A stretch of DNA of 64,000 bases from Leifsonia shinshuensis (GCF_014217625.1 NZ_CP043641.1:2356001-2420000); one strand, 5' to 3'; numbered from the stretch's first letter, positions 32,928 to 41,942 are shown. The notes: generated by a model not told the origin, from the sequence alone. Translations and numbers: made by a program.

Positions 32928-33856
32928 CCGCACAGCTCATCCCCGACCGTCCGGCTCCGCGCCCGTCCGCGCGCCGATCGCGTCCGCGCCGGGCATATGC
33001 CGCGGCGTTCATGTACGACGTCCCCGGTCCGCGCGGGCGCCGCAACATCCTGGTCGGCACCGTCCTGAGCGTCCTCGCGATCGCCGGGCTGCTCGGCTAC
33101 GGACTCTGGCAGTTCGCGTCGCACGGGCAGCTCGCGCCCGAACGATGGGCGCCGTTCACCGAGTGGCCGATCTGGAACTACCTGCTGGTCGGGCTGCTCG
33201 GGACCCTGGAGGCCGCCGCGATCGTCGCCGTGCTCGGCGGCTTCCTCGGGGTCCTCCTCGCGCTCGGCCGGATCAGCCGGCTGCGCGTCGTCCGGTGGCT
33301 GTGCGGGTTCTACATCGAGGTCGCCCGCACCGTTCCGGTGTTGCTGGTGATCTACCTCATGCTGTTCGGCCTCCCGCAGCTCGGCGTCAACCTGCCGGTG
33401 CTGTGGAAGCTGGTCGTCCCGCTGACGATCGCCAACTCGGCGGTCTTCGCGGAGATCGTGCGTGCCGGCATCCTGAGCCTCCCCCGCGGTCAGCGCGAGG
33501 CCGCGCTCAGCCTCGGGATGCGACCCGGCCAGGCGATGCGCTTCGTGGTGCTCCCGCAGGCCGCGCGGAACGTCGCGCCGTCGCTGGTGACGCAGTTCGT
33601 CAGCCTCCTGAAGGACACCTCGCTCGGCTACATCGTCGCGTTCACCGAGCTGCTCTACCGCGGCCAGGTGCTCGCGTCGTACCTGCACCTGCTTATCCCC
33701 ACCTACGTCGCCGTGACGGTCATCTACCTGGTCGTCAACGGCAGCCTCTCGGCGTTCGCCTCCCGCCTGCAGCGCGGTCCGCGGCGGCGCGCCTCCGCAC
33801 AACCCGTGCTTCCGGCGCTGCCGGCGGCTCAGCACCAGGAAGAGACCCATGTCTAG
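32924..33856 (+). CDS. amino-acid ABC permease, second
   Basis: 310 residues, GluD-like. A long basic N-terminal cytoplasmic segment (about 1-40) precedes about five hydrophobic segments; the EAA loop REAALSLGMRPGQAMRFVVLPQAAR lies near 190-215, and a basic C-terminal tail follows. It overlaps the asparaginase gene by 8 bp, which ties the transporter and the enzyme to one mRNA. Confidence 0.9.
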   Translation: MTAQLIPDRPAPRPSARRSRPRRAYAAAFMYDVPGPRGRRNILVGTVLSVLAIAGLLGYGLWQFASHGQLAPERWAPFTEWPIWNYLLVGLLGTLEAAAIVAVLGGFLGVLLALGRISRLRVVRWLCGFYIEVARTVPVLLVIYLMLFGLPQLGVNLPVLWKLVVPLTIANSAVFAEIVRAGILSLPRGQREAALSLGMRPGQAMRFVVLPQAARNVAPSLVTQFVSLLKDTSLGYIVAFTELLYRGQVLASYLHLLIPTYVAVTVIYLVVNGSLSAFASRLQRGPRRRASAQPVLPALPAAQHQEETHV

Positions 33857-34844
33857 CACCGCCTCCCCCGTCCACGGGCTCGCCGAGCTCGCCGCCGTGC
33901 GCCGCTCCGGGCTGATCGAGAGCCGCCACTTCGGCAGCCTCGTCGCCCTCGACCCGGACGGCGGGACGCTGCTGGAGCTCGGCGACCCGGACGCGGTCGT
34001 GCTGCCGCGCAGCACGGTGAAGCCGCTGCAGGCGCTCGCGTGCCTCACCGCCGGCGCGCCGCTCGCCGGTCCGTCGCTGGCGATCGCCGCGGGCAGCCAC
34101 ACCGGGGAGGACGAGCACGTGCGGGTCGTCCGCGACATCCTCGCGGCCGCGGGCGTCGACGAGTCGGCGCTGGGCTGCCCGGTCGACCGGCCGGAGGACG
34201 AGGGCACCTTCGAGCGGATGATCCGCGCAGGAGAGTCGCGCACCCGCATCCGGATGAACTGCTCAGGCAAGCACGCCGCGATGCTGCTGGCCGCGGCTGT
34301 GAACGGCTGGCCGACCGACGGCTACCTGGACCCGTCCCACCCCGTGCAGCGGCATGTCCGGGAGACGATGGCCGAGCTGACCGGGGTGCCGGTGGGACAC
34401 GATGCGATCGACGGCTGCGGCGCGCCGCTGTTCGAGACGACGGTGCGCGGTGTCGCCCGCTCGTTCGGCCGGCTGGTCACCGCGGCGCCCGGCACGCCGG
34501 AGCGCGCCGTCGCCGACGCGATGCGCGAGCACCCGTTCTATGTGGGCGGCAGCGGGCACCAGAACTCGACGCTCATGGAGACGGTCCCCGGCGCGCTGGC
34601 CAAGGGCGGCGCGGAGGGTGTGATCGGGGTGGCCGCCGCCGACGGGACCGCGGTCGCGATGAAGATCGTGGACGGCAGCCCGCGCGCCACGACGCTGATC
34701 GCCCTCCGGGTGCTGGAGGCCCTGGGCACGGACGTGTCGGGCGCTGCCACGCTGGTCGACCTCCCGGTGCTCGGCGGCGGCGTTCAGGTCGGGCGGATCG
34801 AGGTCGGGACCGACCTGGCGGCTGCGCTGGAGCGCGTCGCGTGA
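33849..34844 (+). CDS. type II (Rhizobium ReAV-like) L-asparaginase
   Basis: 331 residues, Asparaginase_II family rather than the E. coli AnsB type. Key motifs: RSTVKPLQ (Ser55, Lys58), AAGSHTGEDEH (Ser83), MNCSGKHAAML (Cys138, Lys141) and DGCGAP (Cys near 193). These correspond to the Ser-Lys pairs and the Cys-Lys-Cys zinc site I recall for Rhizobium etli ReAV. It splits asparagine, or possibly an N-substituted asparagine, to aspartate. It lies inside an operon with a transporter, CutC and a sugar kinase, which is unusual for plain asparagine use. Confidence 0.9.
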   Translation: MSSTASPVHGLAELAAVRRSGLIESRHFGSLVALDPDGGTLLELGDPDAVVLPRSTVKPLQALACLTAGAPLAGPSLAIAAGSHTGEDEHVRVVRDILAAAGVDESALGCPVDRPEDEGTFERMIRAGESRTRIRMNCSGKHAAMLLAAAVNGWPTDGYLDPSHPVQRHVRETMAELTGVPVGHDAIDGCGAPLFETTVRGVARSFGRLVTAAPGTPERAVADAMREHPFYVGGSGHQNSTLMETVPGALAKGGAEGVIGVAAADGTAVAMKIVDGSPRATTLIALRVLEALGTDVSGAATLVDLPVLGGGVQVGRIEVGTDLAAALERVA

Positions 34845-35587
34845 GCGGAGTGCTGGTCGAGGTCTGCCTGGAGGACCTCGCCGGAGTCCGCCTGGCCGAG
34901 GCCGCCGGCGCCGACCGGATCGAGCTGTGCAGTGCGCTGAGCGACGGCGGCCTGACCCCGTCCATCGGCACGGTGGCGGCCGCGCTGCGTCTGTCGTCGC
35001 GGATGGGCGTCACTGTCCTCATCCGCCAGCGGGCCGGCGACTTCGTGTTCGACGCGGACGAGCTCGCGGCGATGGTCGCGGACATCCACGCGGTGCGGGC
35101 GCTGCCGAACCCGAACGGCGTCGCGGTGGGGTTCGCGGTCGGCGCGCTGCGTCCCGACGGCTCGGTGGACGCCGGCGCGACCGCCGCTCTCGTGGCGGCG
35201 TGCGGGGAGGCGCCGGTGACCTTCCACAAGGCGTTCGACCAGGTGCCGGATCGTGCGGAGGCGCTGGAGGTGCTGGTGGGGCTGGGCGTCGCTCGGGTTC
35301 TCACGTCGGGCGGTTCACCTTCCGCCGTCGAGGGCGCCGACGCGCTGGCGGCGCTGGTGGCTCAGGCCGGCGACCGGATCGCCGTCCTGGCCGGGGGCGG
35401 CGTGCGGCCGGTCAACGCGGCGGAGCTGGTGCGCCGGAGCGGCGTGCGCGAAGTGCATCTGCGAGCGGTGACGACGGTGGCGAGCGGGTCGCAGGCCACG
35501 AGCAGGTACGACACGGGAGAGCGCGAGGTGACGTCGAGCGCGATCGTCGCGGCTGCCGTCGACGCCGTCCGCGGGGTGGCGGCATGA
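34841..35587 (+). CDS. cutC: CutC-family TIM-barrel protein
   Basis: 248 residues from GTG 34841 (GTGA overlap with the asparaginase). The CutC pattern is clear: EVCLEDLAGVRLAEAAGADRIELCSALSDGGLTPS, then VLIRQRAGDFVF, VTFHKAFDQV, RVLTSGGSPSA and VLAGGGVRPVN. The copper-homeostasis label comes from E. coli and is doubtful; in many genomes the gene neighbours amino-sugar genes, and an enzymatic role is plausible. Its stop overlaps the ROK kinase start (ATGA). Confidence 0.92.
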   Translation: MSGVLVEVCLEDLAGVRLAEAAGADRIELCSALSDGGLTPSIGTVAAALRLSSRMGVTVLIRQRAGDFVFDADELAAMVADIHAVRALPNPNGVAVGFAVGALRPDGSVDAGATAALVAACGEAPVTFHKAFDQVPDRAEALEVLVGLGVARVLTSGGSPSAVEGADALAALVAQAGDRIAVLAGGGVRPVNAAELVRRSGVREVHLRAVTTVASGSQATSRYDTGEREVTSSAIVAAAVDAVRGVAA

Positions 35588-36558
35588 GCACCGACGTCGA
35601 TATCGCCGCAGACACCTCATTCGAATCCAGCGCTGCTCACGCCCTGGCCCCCACCTCCGGGGCGTCCACGTCTCCGGTCGCCCTCGCCGTCGACCTCGGC
35701 GGCACGGCGATGAAGGGCGCCGTCGTGGCCGAGGGCGGCGCCGTGGTCGCCGAGCTGACGCGCCCGACGCCCGGAAGCGACATCCTCGACGCGCTCGTGA
35801 CGCTCTTCCACGACCTCCGGGGCATCGCCGGCGACGCCGAGGTCGTCGGCGCGGGCGTCGCGACCCCCGGGATGCTGGACGAGCAGCACGGGATCGTCCA
35901 CTACGCGTCCAACCTGGACTGGCGCGACGTCCCGCTGCTCGACATCCTGCAGCGCGAGCTGCGACTCCCGGTCGCCGTCGGGCACGACGTCCGCGCGGCC
36001 GGCCTGGCGGAGCGGACCTTCGGGGCGGCCCAGGGCTCGGACGACTTCGTCCTCGTGCCGATCGGCACCGGCGTCGCCGCGGCGCTCGTGACGGCGGGCG
36101 GGACCATCACGGGCGCGACGGGCGCCGCGGGCGAGTTCGGGCACATCCCGGTCATCCCCGGGGGCGAGCCGTGCACGTGCGGCCAGCGCGGCTGCCTGGA
36201 GGTCTACATGTCCGGAGCCGGCGTCGCGCGCCGCTACCGGGAGGCCGGAGGCTCGCCGCTCAGCACGCGCCGCATCGTGGCGCGCCTCGGCAGCGACCCG
36301 CTGGCCGACCGCGTCTGGGGCGAGGCCGTGGCCGTGCTCGCGCAGGGCCTCACCATCCTCACCCTCCTGCTCGACCCGAAGGTGATCGTGCTCGGCGGCG
36401 GCGTCTCGCACGCCGGGGACGCGCTGTTCGGCCCGCTGGAGCACGCCGTGTCGGCGGGACTCGCGTGGCGGGAGCGGCCGGAGATCGTCCGCAGCGGACT
36501 CGGCGGCGACGCCGGACGGGTGGGGGCCGGGCTGCTCGCGTTCACCGCGGCGCGGTAG
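35584..36558 (+). CDS. ROK-family sugar kinase
   Basis: 324 residues. ATP motif ALAVDLGGTAMKGAVV (about 32-47), then GVATPGMLDE, VAVGHDVRAAGLAE (catalytic Asp), GAAGEFGHIPVIPGG and the zinc motif CTCGQRGCLEVYMSG (about 198-212). There is no N-terminal HTH, so it is a kinase rather than a repressor; glucose, GlcNAc or a related sugar are family substrates. It ends the operon that begins at 30411. Confidence 0.92.
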   Translation: MSTDVDIAADTSFESSAAHALAPTSGASTSPVALAVDLGGTAMKGAVVAEGGAVVAELTRPTPGSDILDALVTLFHDLRGIAGDAEVVGAGVATPGMLDEQHGIVHYASNLDWRDVPLLDILQRELRLPVAVGHDVRAAGLAERTFGAAQGSDDFVLVPIGTGVAAALVTAGGTITGATGAAGEFGHIPVIPGGEPCTCGQRGCLEVYMSGAGVARRYREAGGSPLSTRRIVARLGSDPLADRVWGEAVAVLAQGLTILTLLLDPKVIVLGGGVSHAGDALFGPLEHAVSAGLAWRERPEIVRSGLGGDAGRVGAGLLAFTAAR

Positions 36559-36601
36559 GGGCGTTCGTCCGCAGCGGGCTCAGCGGTGCCAGGATGTCAC
36601 C

Positions 36602-38152
36602 GTGACCCACCTCCGCACGGGCCTCGCGGCGCTCGTGACCACCGCCGCCGCCGCGGGTGCATGCGCCACCGTCTGGGTGCTCGCCCCGCTCGTCGGAGGA
36701 GGCGCCGGCTCCGCCGCCGTCCTGTCCACCGTCGTCGCGCTCAGCCTCGGACGCCGGGAATTCACCGGCCGCGCGGAATTCGCCCGCTCGGCGCTGCTGC
36801 TGCCCGTCATCGGAGTGGGAGCCGCCGGGGTCGGCTGGCTCCTCGCCTCTGCTCCCGTGGTCGGTGCCGCGGTGTTCGTCGCGGGGATGAGCGTGCCCGT
36901 GTGGCTGCGCCGGTTCGGTCCGCGTGCGGCACGGCTCGGCGCGCTGGCAGCGCTCCCGCTCACGGCGATGCTCGTGGTGCCCGTCGCACCGGCGGCGGAC
37001 GTTCCCGTCTGGGCCTCCGCCCTGCTCGCACTGCTCGGCGGCGTGGTCGCCGTGCTCTGGGTCGGGCTGGCGCGCGAGGTGCTCGTGCTCGTTCGCGCCG
37101 CTCCTGCGCAGCGGGGATCGGACGCACGCAGAGCTGCGGCGCCTCCTGCGGGCTCCCAGCCAGGCAACTCCCCCCGGCCGCGCAAGCGCCTCCCCGCCAG
37201 CACCCGCATGGCCCTCCAGCTCGCGTCCGCTCTGTCCACCGCCTTCGTCGTCGGCTGGCTGGTCTTCCCGGCGCACTCGATGTGGGTCGTCCTCACCGCC
37301 TACATCGTCAACGCGGGCAACCGGGGCCGCGGAGACGTCCTCCACAAGAGCGTGCTCCGCGTCGTCGGAGCACTCGGCGGGTCGATCGTCGCCGTCGGAC
37401 TCGCGCTCGCCGTGCCGAGCGCGGGCGGGTTCGCCGCGGTCGTCGTGATCTTCGCTGCGCTCTTCGTCGGCACCGGGCTGCGCGCCTACAGTTACGCCTA
37501 CTGGGCGCTGACGGTCACGCTCGTCCTCACCCTCCTCCAGGACCTGTTCGGGGTCTCCCCGCTGCTCCAGGGCGGCCTCACCGGTGAGGCCGGGATGCTC
37601 GCCGAGCGCATGGCCGCCATCGTGGTCGGCGCGCTGCTCGGAGTGGCGGCGGCATGGTTCGTCCTCCCCGTCCGATCGACGGATGTGCTGAGACGGCGCC
37701 TGTCCGAGCTGCTCGTCGCGCTGACCGCGGCGTTGGCGGCGGATGCCGAGACACAGGGGGATGCGGCCACCGCCTCATCCGCAACCGCTTCCCCACCTCC
37801 GCCCGACCGCGCCACCCGTATCGCCGATTTCCACACCGCTCTCGCCCGCGTGGAGGAGCTGGCTCCCGCCCACCGGGCGCGCCGCCTCCTCGGCACACGC
37901 GGGCGCGTGCAGCCCATCCACTGCATCGACGCTGCGGTCGCACTGGGCGGCGCGCTGGACGCCCGCCTCCGCGCACCGCGCCGCCCGCGCGACCCCGAGT
38001 CGCGGGCGCGCCTCCGGGATGCGATCGGCCAGGCCCGGCGGAGCCTCGGCGCCCCGGCCGACCTGGAGCGCATCTGCTCGTCCCTCCTCGCCGTCGCCGT
38101 CGCCCTCGGGCCCACCACCCCCACCACCCCCGCGGCCGCCCCCGTTGGGTAG
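36602..38152 (+). CDS. FUSC-family membrane protein
   Basis: 516 residues from GTG 36602. Two blocks of hydrophobic helices (about 10-170 and 205-355) are separated by an Arg/Pro-rich cytoplasmic linker (about 170-200). A soluble Arg/Ala-rich C-terminal domain follows. The second block (WLVFPAHSMWVVLTAYIVNAGNRGRGDVLHKSVLRVVGALGGS) is typical of FUSC/aromatic acid exporter-like proteins. The substrate is unknown. Its TAG stop also forms part of the -10 box of the next gene. Confidence 0.85.
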   Translation: MTHLRTGLAALVTTAAAAGACATVWVLAPLVGGGAGSAAVLSTVVALSLGRREFTGRAEFARSALLLPVIGVGAAGVGWLLASAPVVGAAVFVAGMSVPVWLRRFGPRAARLGALAALPLTAMLVVPVAPAADVPVWASALLALLGGVVAVLWVGLAREVLVLVRAAPAQRGSDARRAAAPPAGSQPGNSPRPRKRLPASTRMALQLASALSTAFVVGWLVFPAHSMWVVLTAYIVNAGNRGRGDVLHKSVLRVVGALGGSIVAVGLALAVPSAGGFAAVVVIFAALFVGTGLRAYSYAYWALTVTLVLTLLQDLFGVSPLLQGGLTGEAGMLAERMAAIVVGALLGVAAAWFVLPVRSTDVLRRRLSELLVALTAALAADAETQGDAATASSATASPPPPDRATRIADFHTALARVEELAPAHRARRLLGTRGRVQPIHCIDAAVALGGALDARLRAPRRPRDPESRARLRDAIGQARRSLGAPADLERICSSLLAVAVALGPTTPTTPAAAPVG

Positions 38153-38155
38153 CCT
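38150..38155 (+). promoter_or_regulatory. -10 box (TAGCCT) made from the FUSC stop codon
   Basis: TAGCCT ends 6 nt before ATG 38162; its first three bases are the TAG stop of the upstream gene. Confidence 0.55.
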
Positions 38156-38161
38156 GGTGGG

Positions 38162-40312
38162 ATGCTCACCCCGCCGATCACCGCGAAGAAGCCGACCGAG
38201 CGCAGCCACCACGGGGACGTGGTCGTGGACGACTACGAGTGGCTGCGCGACAAGGACGATCCCGCGGTCGTCGCGCACCTCCACGAGGAGAACGCGTACA
38301 CGAACGCGCGCACCGAGAAGCTCGCCGTGCTGCGCGAGCAGATCTTCGACGAGATCAAGTCGCGCACGCGTGAGACCGATCTGAGCGTGCCCACCCGCGA
38401 GGGCGACTGGTGGTACTACACGCGCACCGTCGAGGGGAAGCAGTACGGCATCCACTGCCGCGCGCCGATCGACGGACCCGACGACTGGGAGCCGCCGGCG
38501 CTGGACGAGGACGCGCAGCAGCGCGGCCTCCCGGGCGAGCAGATCCTCCTGGACGACAACGCGGAGGCCGAGGGCCACGACTTCTACGCGCTCGGCAGCT
38601 TCGACATCAGCGCCGACGGCACGCGCCTGCTCTACGGCGTCGACACGGAGGGCGACGAGCGGTACACGATCCGGGTGCGGTCGCTCGCGGGTGACGGTGA
38701 GACGTTCCCCGACGAGATCGCCGGCACCGGGGCCGGCGCGCTGTTCGACCCGAGCGGCGCGTACCTCTTCTACACGACGGTTGACGACGCCTGGCGGCCG
38801 GACACCGTGTGGCGACACCGGGTCGGCCAGGGCCCGGACGGCGAGGTCGACGCGCAGGTGTTCCACGAGCCGGACGAGAAGTACTGGATCGGCGTGGGCC
38901 TCACCCGCAGCCGTCGGTTCCTCGTCATCGAGGCGGGGTCCAACATCACCAGCGAGAGCTGGCTGCTGGACGCGGGTGACCCGACGGGCGAGTTCCGGGT
39001 GGTCTGGCCCCGCAAGGAGGGCGTCGAGTACGACATCGAGCACGTCGTCGCGGGCGGCCGCGACCGGCTGCTGATCGTGCACAACGACGGCGCCGTCAAC
39101 TTCGAGCTGGTGAGCGTCGAGGCCGACGACCCGCAGGGGCCGCGCCGGACGCTGCTCCCCCACGACCCGGCCGTGCGCATCGAAGGAGTGGACGCGTTCC
39201 GCGACTTCGTCGCCCTGGAGTACCGCCGCGAGGGGATGACCCGGCTCGCCGTCGCGAGCCTCCCGGCCCCGACGGAGGGCAGCGTCGTGGGCGAGGTGGA
39301 CGACATCCTCCACGAGCTGCACTTCGACGAGGAGCTGTTCACCGTGGGCGCGGGCGGCAACCCGGAGTGGACGCAGCCGTTCCTGCGTCTCGGCTACGGC
39401 AGCTTCGTCACCCCGTCGAGCGTGTACGACTACGACGTCCGCACCCGCGAACTCACCCTGCGCAAGCAGCAGCCGGTGCTCGGCGAGTTCGAGCCGGAGC
39501 TGTTCGAGCAGCGCAGGGAGTGGGCGACCGCCGAGGACGGCACGCGCATCCCGATCTCGCTCGTCTACCGCCGCGACTTGGTCACGCCCGGCGAGCCGGC
39601 GCCGCTGGTGCTCTACGGGTACGGATCGTACGAGGCGAGCATGGACCCGTCGTTCGGCATCCCGCGCCTCAGCCTCCTCGACCGCGGCGTGGTGTTCGCG
39701 ATCGCGCACGTGCGCGGCGGCGGCGAGCTCGGGAGGCTGTGGTACGAGCACGGCAAGAAGCTGCACAAGAAGAACACGTTCACCGACTTCGTGGCCGCGG
39801 GTAGGCACCTCGTCGACCAGGGCTGGACGACGCCCTCGCAGCTCGCGGCGCAGGGCGGGAGTGCGGGCGGCCTGCTGATGGGCGCTGTCGCCAACCTCGC
39901 GCCGCGGCTGTTCGCCGGGGTGCTGGCCGAGGTGCCGTTCGTGGATCCGCTGACGACGATCCTCGACCCGTCGCTGCCGCTGACCGTGATCGAGTGGGAC
40001 GAGTGGGGCGACCCGCTGCACGACGAGGATGTGTACTACTACATGAAGTCGTACGCGCCGGTGGAGAACATCCACCACAGCACGTACCCGCGCATCCTCG
40101 CCGTCACGAGCCTCAACGACACCCGGGTGCTGTACGTGGAGCCAGCGAAGTGGGTGGCGAAGCTGCGGGAGGTCGGCGCGGACGCGCTGCTCAAGACCGA
40201 GATGGCGGCCGGGCACGGCGGCGTGTCGGGCCGGTACGCGGCCTGGCGGGAGCGCGCGTTCTCGCTGGCGTGGCTGCTGGACGTGGTGGGGGCGCACCCG
40301 AGCTACGAGTAG
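38162..40312 (+). CDS. S9-family prolyl oligopeptidase (oligopeptidase B)
   Basis: 716 residues. A beta-propeller N-terminal part (about 1-420) precedes the hydrolase domain with LYGYGSYEASMDPSFG, AIAHVRGGGELGRLWYEHGK, the nucleophile QGGSAGGLLMGAV (Ser about 564), the Asp region LNDTRVLY and the His in EMAAGHGGVSGRY. It cleaves after basic residues in short peptides; no signal peptide, so cytoplasmic. The leaderless start is supported by the box at 38150. Confidence 0.94.
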   Translation: MLTPPITAKKPTERSHHGDVVVDDYEWLRDKDDPAVVAHLHEENAYTNARTEKLAVLREQIFDEIKSRTRETDLSVPTREGDWWYYTRTVEGKQYGIHCRAPIDGPDDWEPPALDEDAQQRGLPGEQILLDDNAEAEGHDFYALGSFDISADGTRLLYGVDTEGDERYTIRVRSLAGDGETFPDEIAGTGAGALFDPSGAYLFYTTVDDAWRPDTVWRHRVGQGPDGEVDAQVFHEPDEKYWIGVGLTRSRRFLVIEAGSNITSESWLLDAGDPTGEFRVVWPRKEGVEYDIEHVVAGGRDRLLIVHNDGAVNFELVSVEADDPQGPRRTLLPHDPAVRIEGVDAFRDFVALEYRREGMTRLAVASLPAPTEGSVVGEVDDILHELHFDEELFTVGAGGNPEWTQPFLRLGYGSFVTPSSVYDYDVRTRELTLRKQQPVLGEFEPELFEQRREWATAEDGTRIPISLVYRRDLVTPGEPAPLVLYGYGSYEASMDPSFGIPRLSLLDRGVVFAIAHVRGGGELGRLWYEHGKKLHKKNTFTDFVAAGRHLVDQGWTTPSQLAAQGGSAGGLLMGAVANLAPRLFAGVLAEVPFVDPLTTILDPSLPLTVIEWDEWGDPLHDEDVYYYMKSYAPVENIHHSTYPRILAVTSLNDTRVLYVEPAKWVAKLREVGADALLKTEMAAGHGGVSGRYAAWRERAFSLAWLLDVVGAHPSYE

Positions 40313-40321
40313 GCGCGCGGC

Positions 40322-40509
40322 AACGGAGGAGATCCGGGCCGACACGCCGCATATCCGCAGCTAACGGAGGAGATCGCGCGTTAGGGAGGGTGGATGTCCT
40401 CCGTTCGCGACGGCGGGGCCGGGGGTACGGAGGAGGTCGGGGCGCGCGGAGGGTGGATGTCCTCCGTTGGCTGCGATTTCGGGGGTGCGGAGGGTGGAAG
40501 TCCTCCGGT
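40322..40509. repeat. mirror-symmetric array of six AACGGAGGA / TCCTCCGTT motifs
   Basis: AACGGAGGA-type copies: plus orientation at 40322, 40363 and 40426; inverted at 40397, 40460 and 40501. Spacings are 41, 34, 29, 34 and 41 bp, exactly symmetric around 40415.5. The pair at 40356-40371 and 40460-40475 makes a 16-bp stem with one T-G mismatch. The array lies between convergent genes and can form several alternative hairpins. No other copy was noticed in the window. Confidence 0.8.
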
Positions 40510-40518
40510 GGCGACGGG

Positions 40519-41343
40519 TCAGCCGAGGTGGTCGGGGTCTTTGCCGGTGCGTTCGCCGGACTCGAGGGCGGCGATCGCGGTGAGGTCGTCGGCGTCGAGG
40601 TCGAAGTCGAAGACGTCGAGGTTGGCGCGGATGCGGTCCGGCGTGGACGACTTCGGGATGACGACGTTGCCGAGCTGGAGCTGCCAGCGGATGACGACCT
40701 GCGCGGGCGTCACGCCGTGCTTCGCGGCGAGACCGGCCAGCACCGGGTCCTCCAGCACCCGGCCGCGCGCGAGCGGCGACCACGCCTCGGTCACGATCCC
40801 GTGCGCCGCGTCGTACTCGCGGACCTCCCGCTGCGGCAGCCACGGGTGCAGCTCGACCTGGTTCACGGCGGGCACCGTGTCCGTCTCGGCGGCGAGCCGG
40901 TCGAGGTGGTGGGTGTGGAAGTTGGCGACGCCGATCGAGCGGGCCCTGCCCTCGGCCTTCAGGCGCTCGAGAGCCCGCCAGGTGACCACGTACTTGTCGT
41001 GCTTCGGCGCCGGCCAGTGGATGAGGAACAGGTCGACCGCGTCGAAGCCGAGGCGGTCCAGGCTGGCGTCGAACGAGCGCAGCGTCGAGTCGTAGCCGTT
41101 GTCCGTCCACCACACCTTCGTCGTCACGAACACCTCGTCGCGCGGCAGCCCGCTGCGCCGCACCGCCTCGCCGACCGCGCGCTCGTTCTCGTAGAACGTC
41201 GCGGTGTCGATGTGACGGTACCCGGCCTCCAGCGCGGTCAGCACGGCGTCCACCGTCTCGGCCTCCGGGATCTTGTAGACGCCGAAACCGAGCTGCGGGA
41301 TGCGGTTGCCGTCGTTGAGCACGACCTGGGGGATGTTCGCCAT
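40519..41343 (-). CDS. aldo/keto reductase
   Basis: 274 residues from ATG 41343. AKR signatures: LGFGVYKIPEAE near the start, GYRHIDTATFYENERAVGEA (about 43-62, Asp and Tyr of the tetrad), the Lys in FVTTKVWW, LFLIHWPAPKHD (His) and VIPKSSTPDRIRANLDVFDF at the NADPH site. It reduces aldehydes or ketones (2,5-diketo-gluconate reductase-like subgroup); the substrate is unknown. It is divergent from the PfpI-type gene. Confidence 0.93.
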   Translation of the reverse strand: MANIPQVVLNDGNRIPQLGFGVYKIPEAETVDAVLTALEAGYRHIDTATFYENERAVGEAVRRSGLPRDEVFVTTKVWWTDNGYDSTLRSFDASLDRLGFDAVDLFLIHWPAPKHDKYVVTWRALERLKAEGRARSIGVANFHTHHLDRLAAETDTVPAVNQVELHPWLPQREVREYDAAHGIVTEAWSPLARGRVLEDPVLAGLAAKHGVTPAQVVIRWQLQLGNVVIPKSSTPDRIRANLDVFDFDLDADDLTAIAALESGERTGKDPDHLG

Positions 41344-41399
41344 GGGTTCATTCTCCCCCGGCCCCGGCGTAGAGGTGGGGGGTGACGAAAGGAGACGAA

Positions 41400-41942
41400 A
41401 TGGCCTACGACGACAAGCGCGTGGCATTCCTGGTCGGCCCGGAGGGGATCGAGCAGGCGGAGTTGACGGAGCCGTGGAAGGCGGTGACCGACGCGGGAGC
41501 GAGCGCGACGCTCATCTCGAAGGACGCCGGGACGGTGCGCGCCTTCAACCATCTGACGCCGGCGGACGAGTTCGCGGTGGCCCTTACCCTCGACAACGCC
41601 TCGGCGGACGATTTCGACGCGCTGGTGCTGCCGGGCGGCGTCGCCAACGGGGACCAGGTGCGCACCTTCCCGCGCGCTGTCGCCCTGGTGAAGGAGTTCG
41701 CCGACGCGGGCAAGCCGATCGCCGTGATCTGCCACGGCGGCTGGGTGCTCATCGAGGCGGGTGTGGTCGATGGGCGCACGCTCACGAGCTGGCCGAGCCT
41801 GCAGACCGACTACCGCAACGCGGGCGCCACCTGGGTCGACGAGGAGAACGTGGTCGACTCCGGCCCGTTCACCCTGGTGTCGTCCAGGAAGCCGGACGAC
41901 CTGCCCGCCTTCAACCGGGAACTGCTGAACGCCCTCCGCTGA
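41400..41942 (+). CDS. DJ-1/PfpI-type amidotransferase-like protein
   Basis: 180 residues from ATG 41400, with AAAGGAG at the right distance. VAFLVGPEGIEQAEL opens the fold; the nucleophile elbow is IAVICHGGWVLIEAG (Cys about 109, His next). SWPSLQTDYRNAGATWVDEENVVD matches the YhbO/PfpI subgroup, linked to stress and glyoxal damage. Protease or deglycase activity is disputed in the family. Confidence 0.9.
   Translation: MAYDDKRVAFLVGPEGIEQAELTEPWKAVTDAGASATLISKDAGTVRAFNHLTPADEFAVALTLDNASADDFDALVLPGGVANGDQVRTFPRAVALVKEFADAGKPIAVICHGGWVLIEAGVVDGRTLTSWPSLQTDYRNAGATWVDEENVVDSGPFTLVSSRKPDDLPAFNRELLNALR

Noticed and set aside
33849..34844. E. coli-type (AnsA/AnsB) asparaginase
   Set aside because: The Thr-based motifs of that family are absent; the Ser-Lys and Cys-Lys-Cys motifs are those of the Asparaginase_II family.
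37775..40345. 856-codon minus-strand frame opposite the oligopeptidase gene
   Set aside because: Antisense to a protein with all S9 motifs; composition is that of a shadow frame and there is no ribosome-binding site.
40322..40509. CRISPR array
   Set aside because: The repeated unit is only 9 bp, occurs in both orientations, and the intervening DNA is not of constant spacer length.
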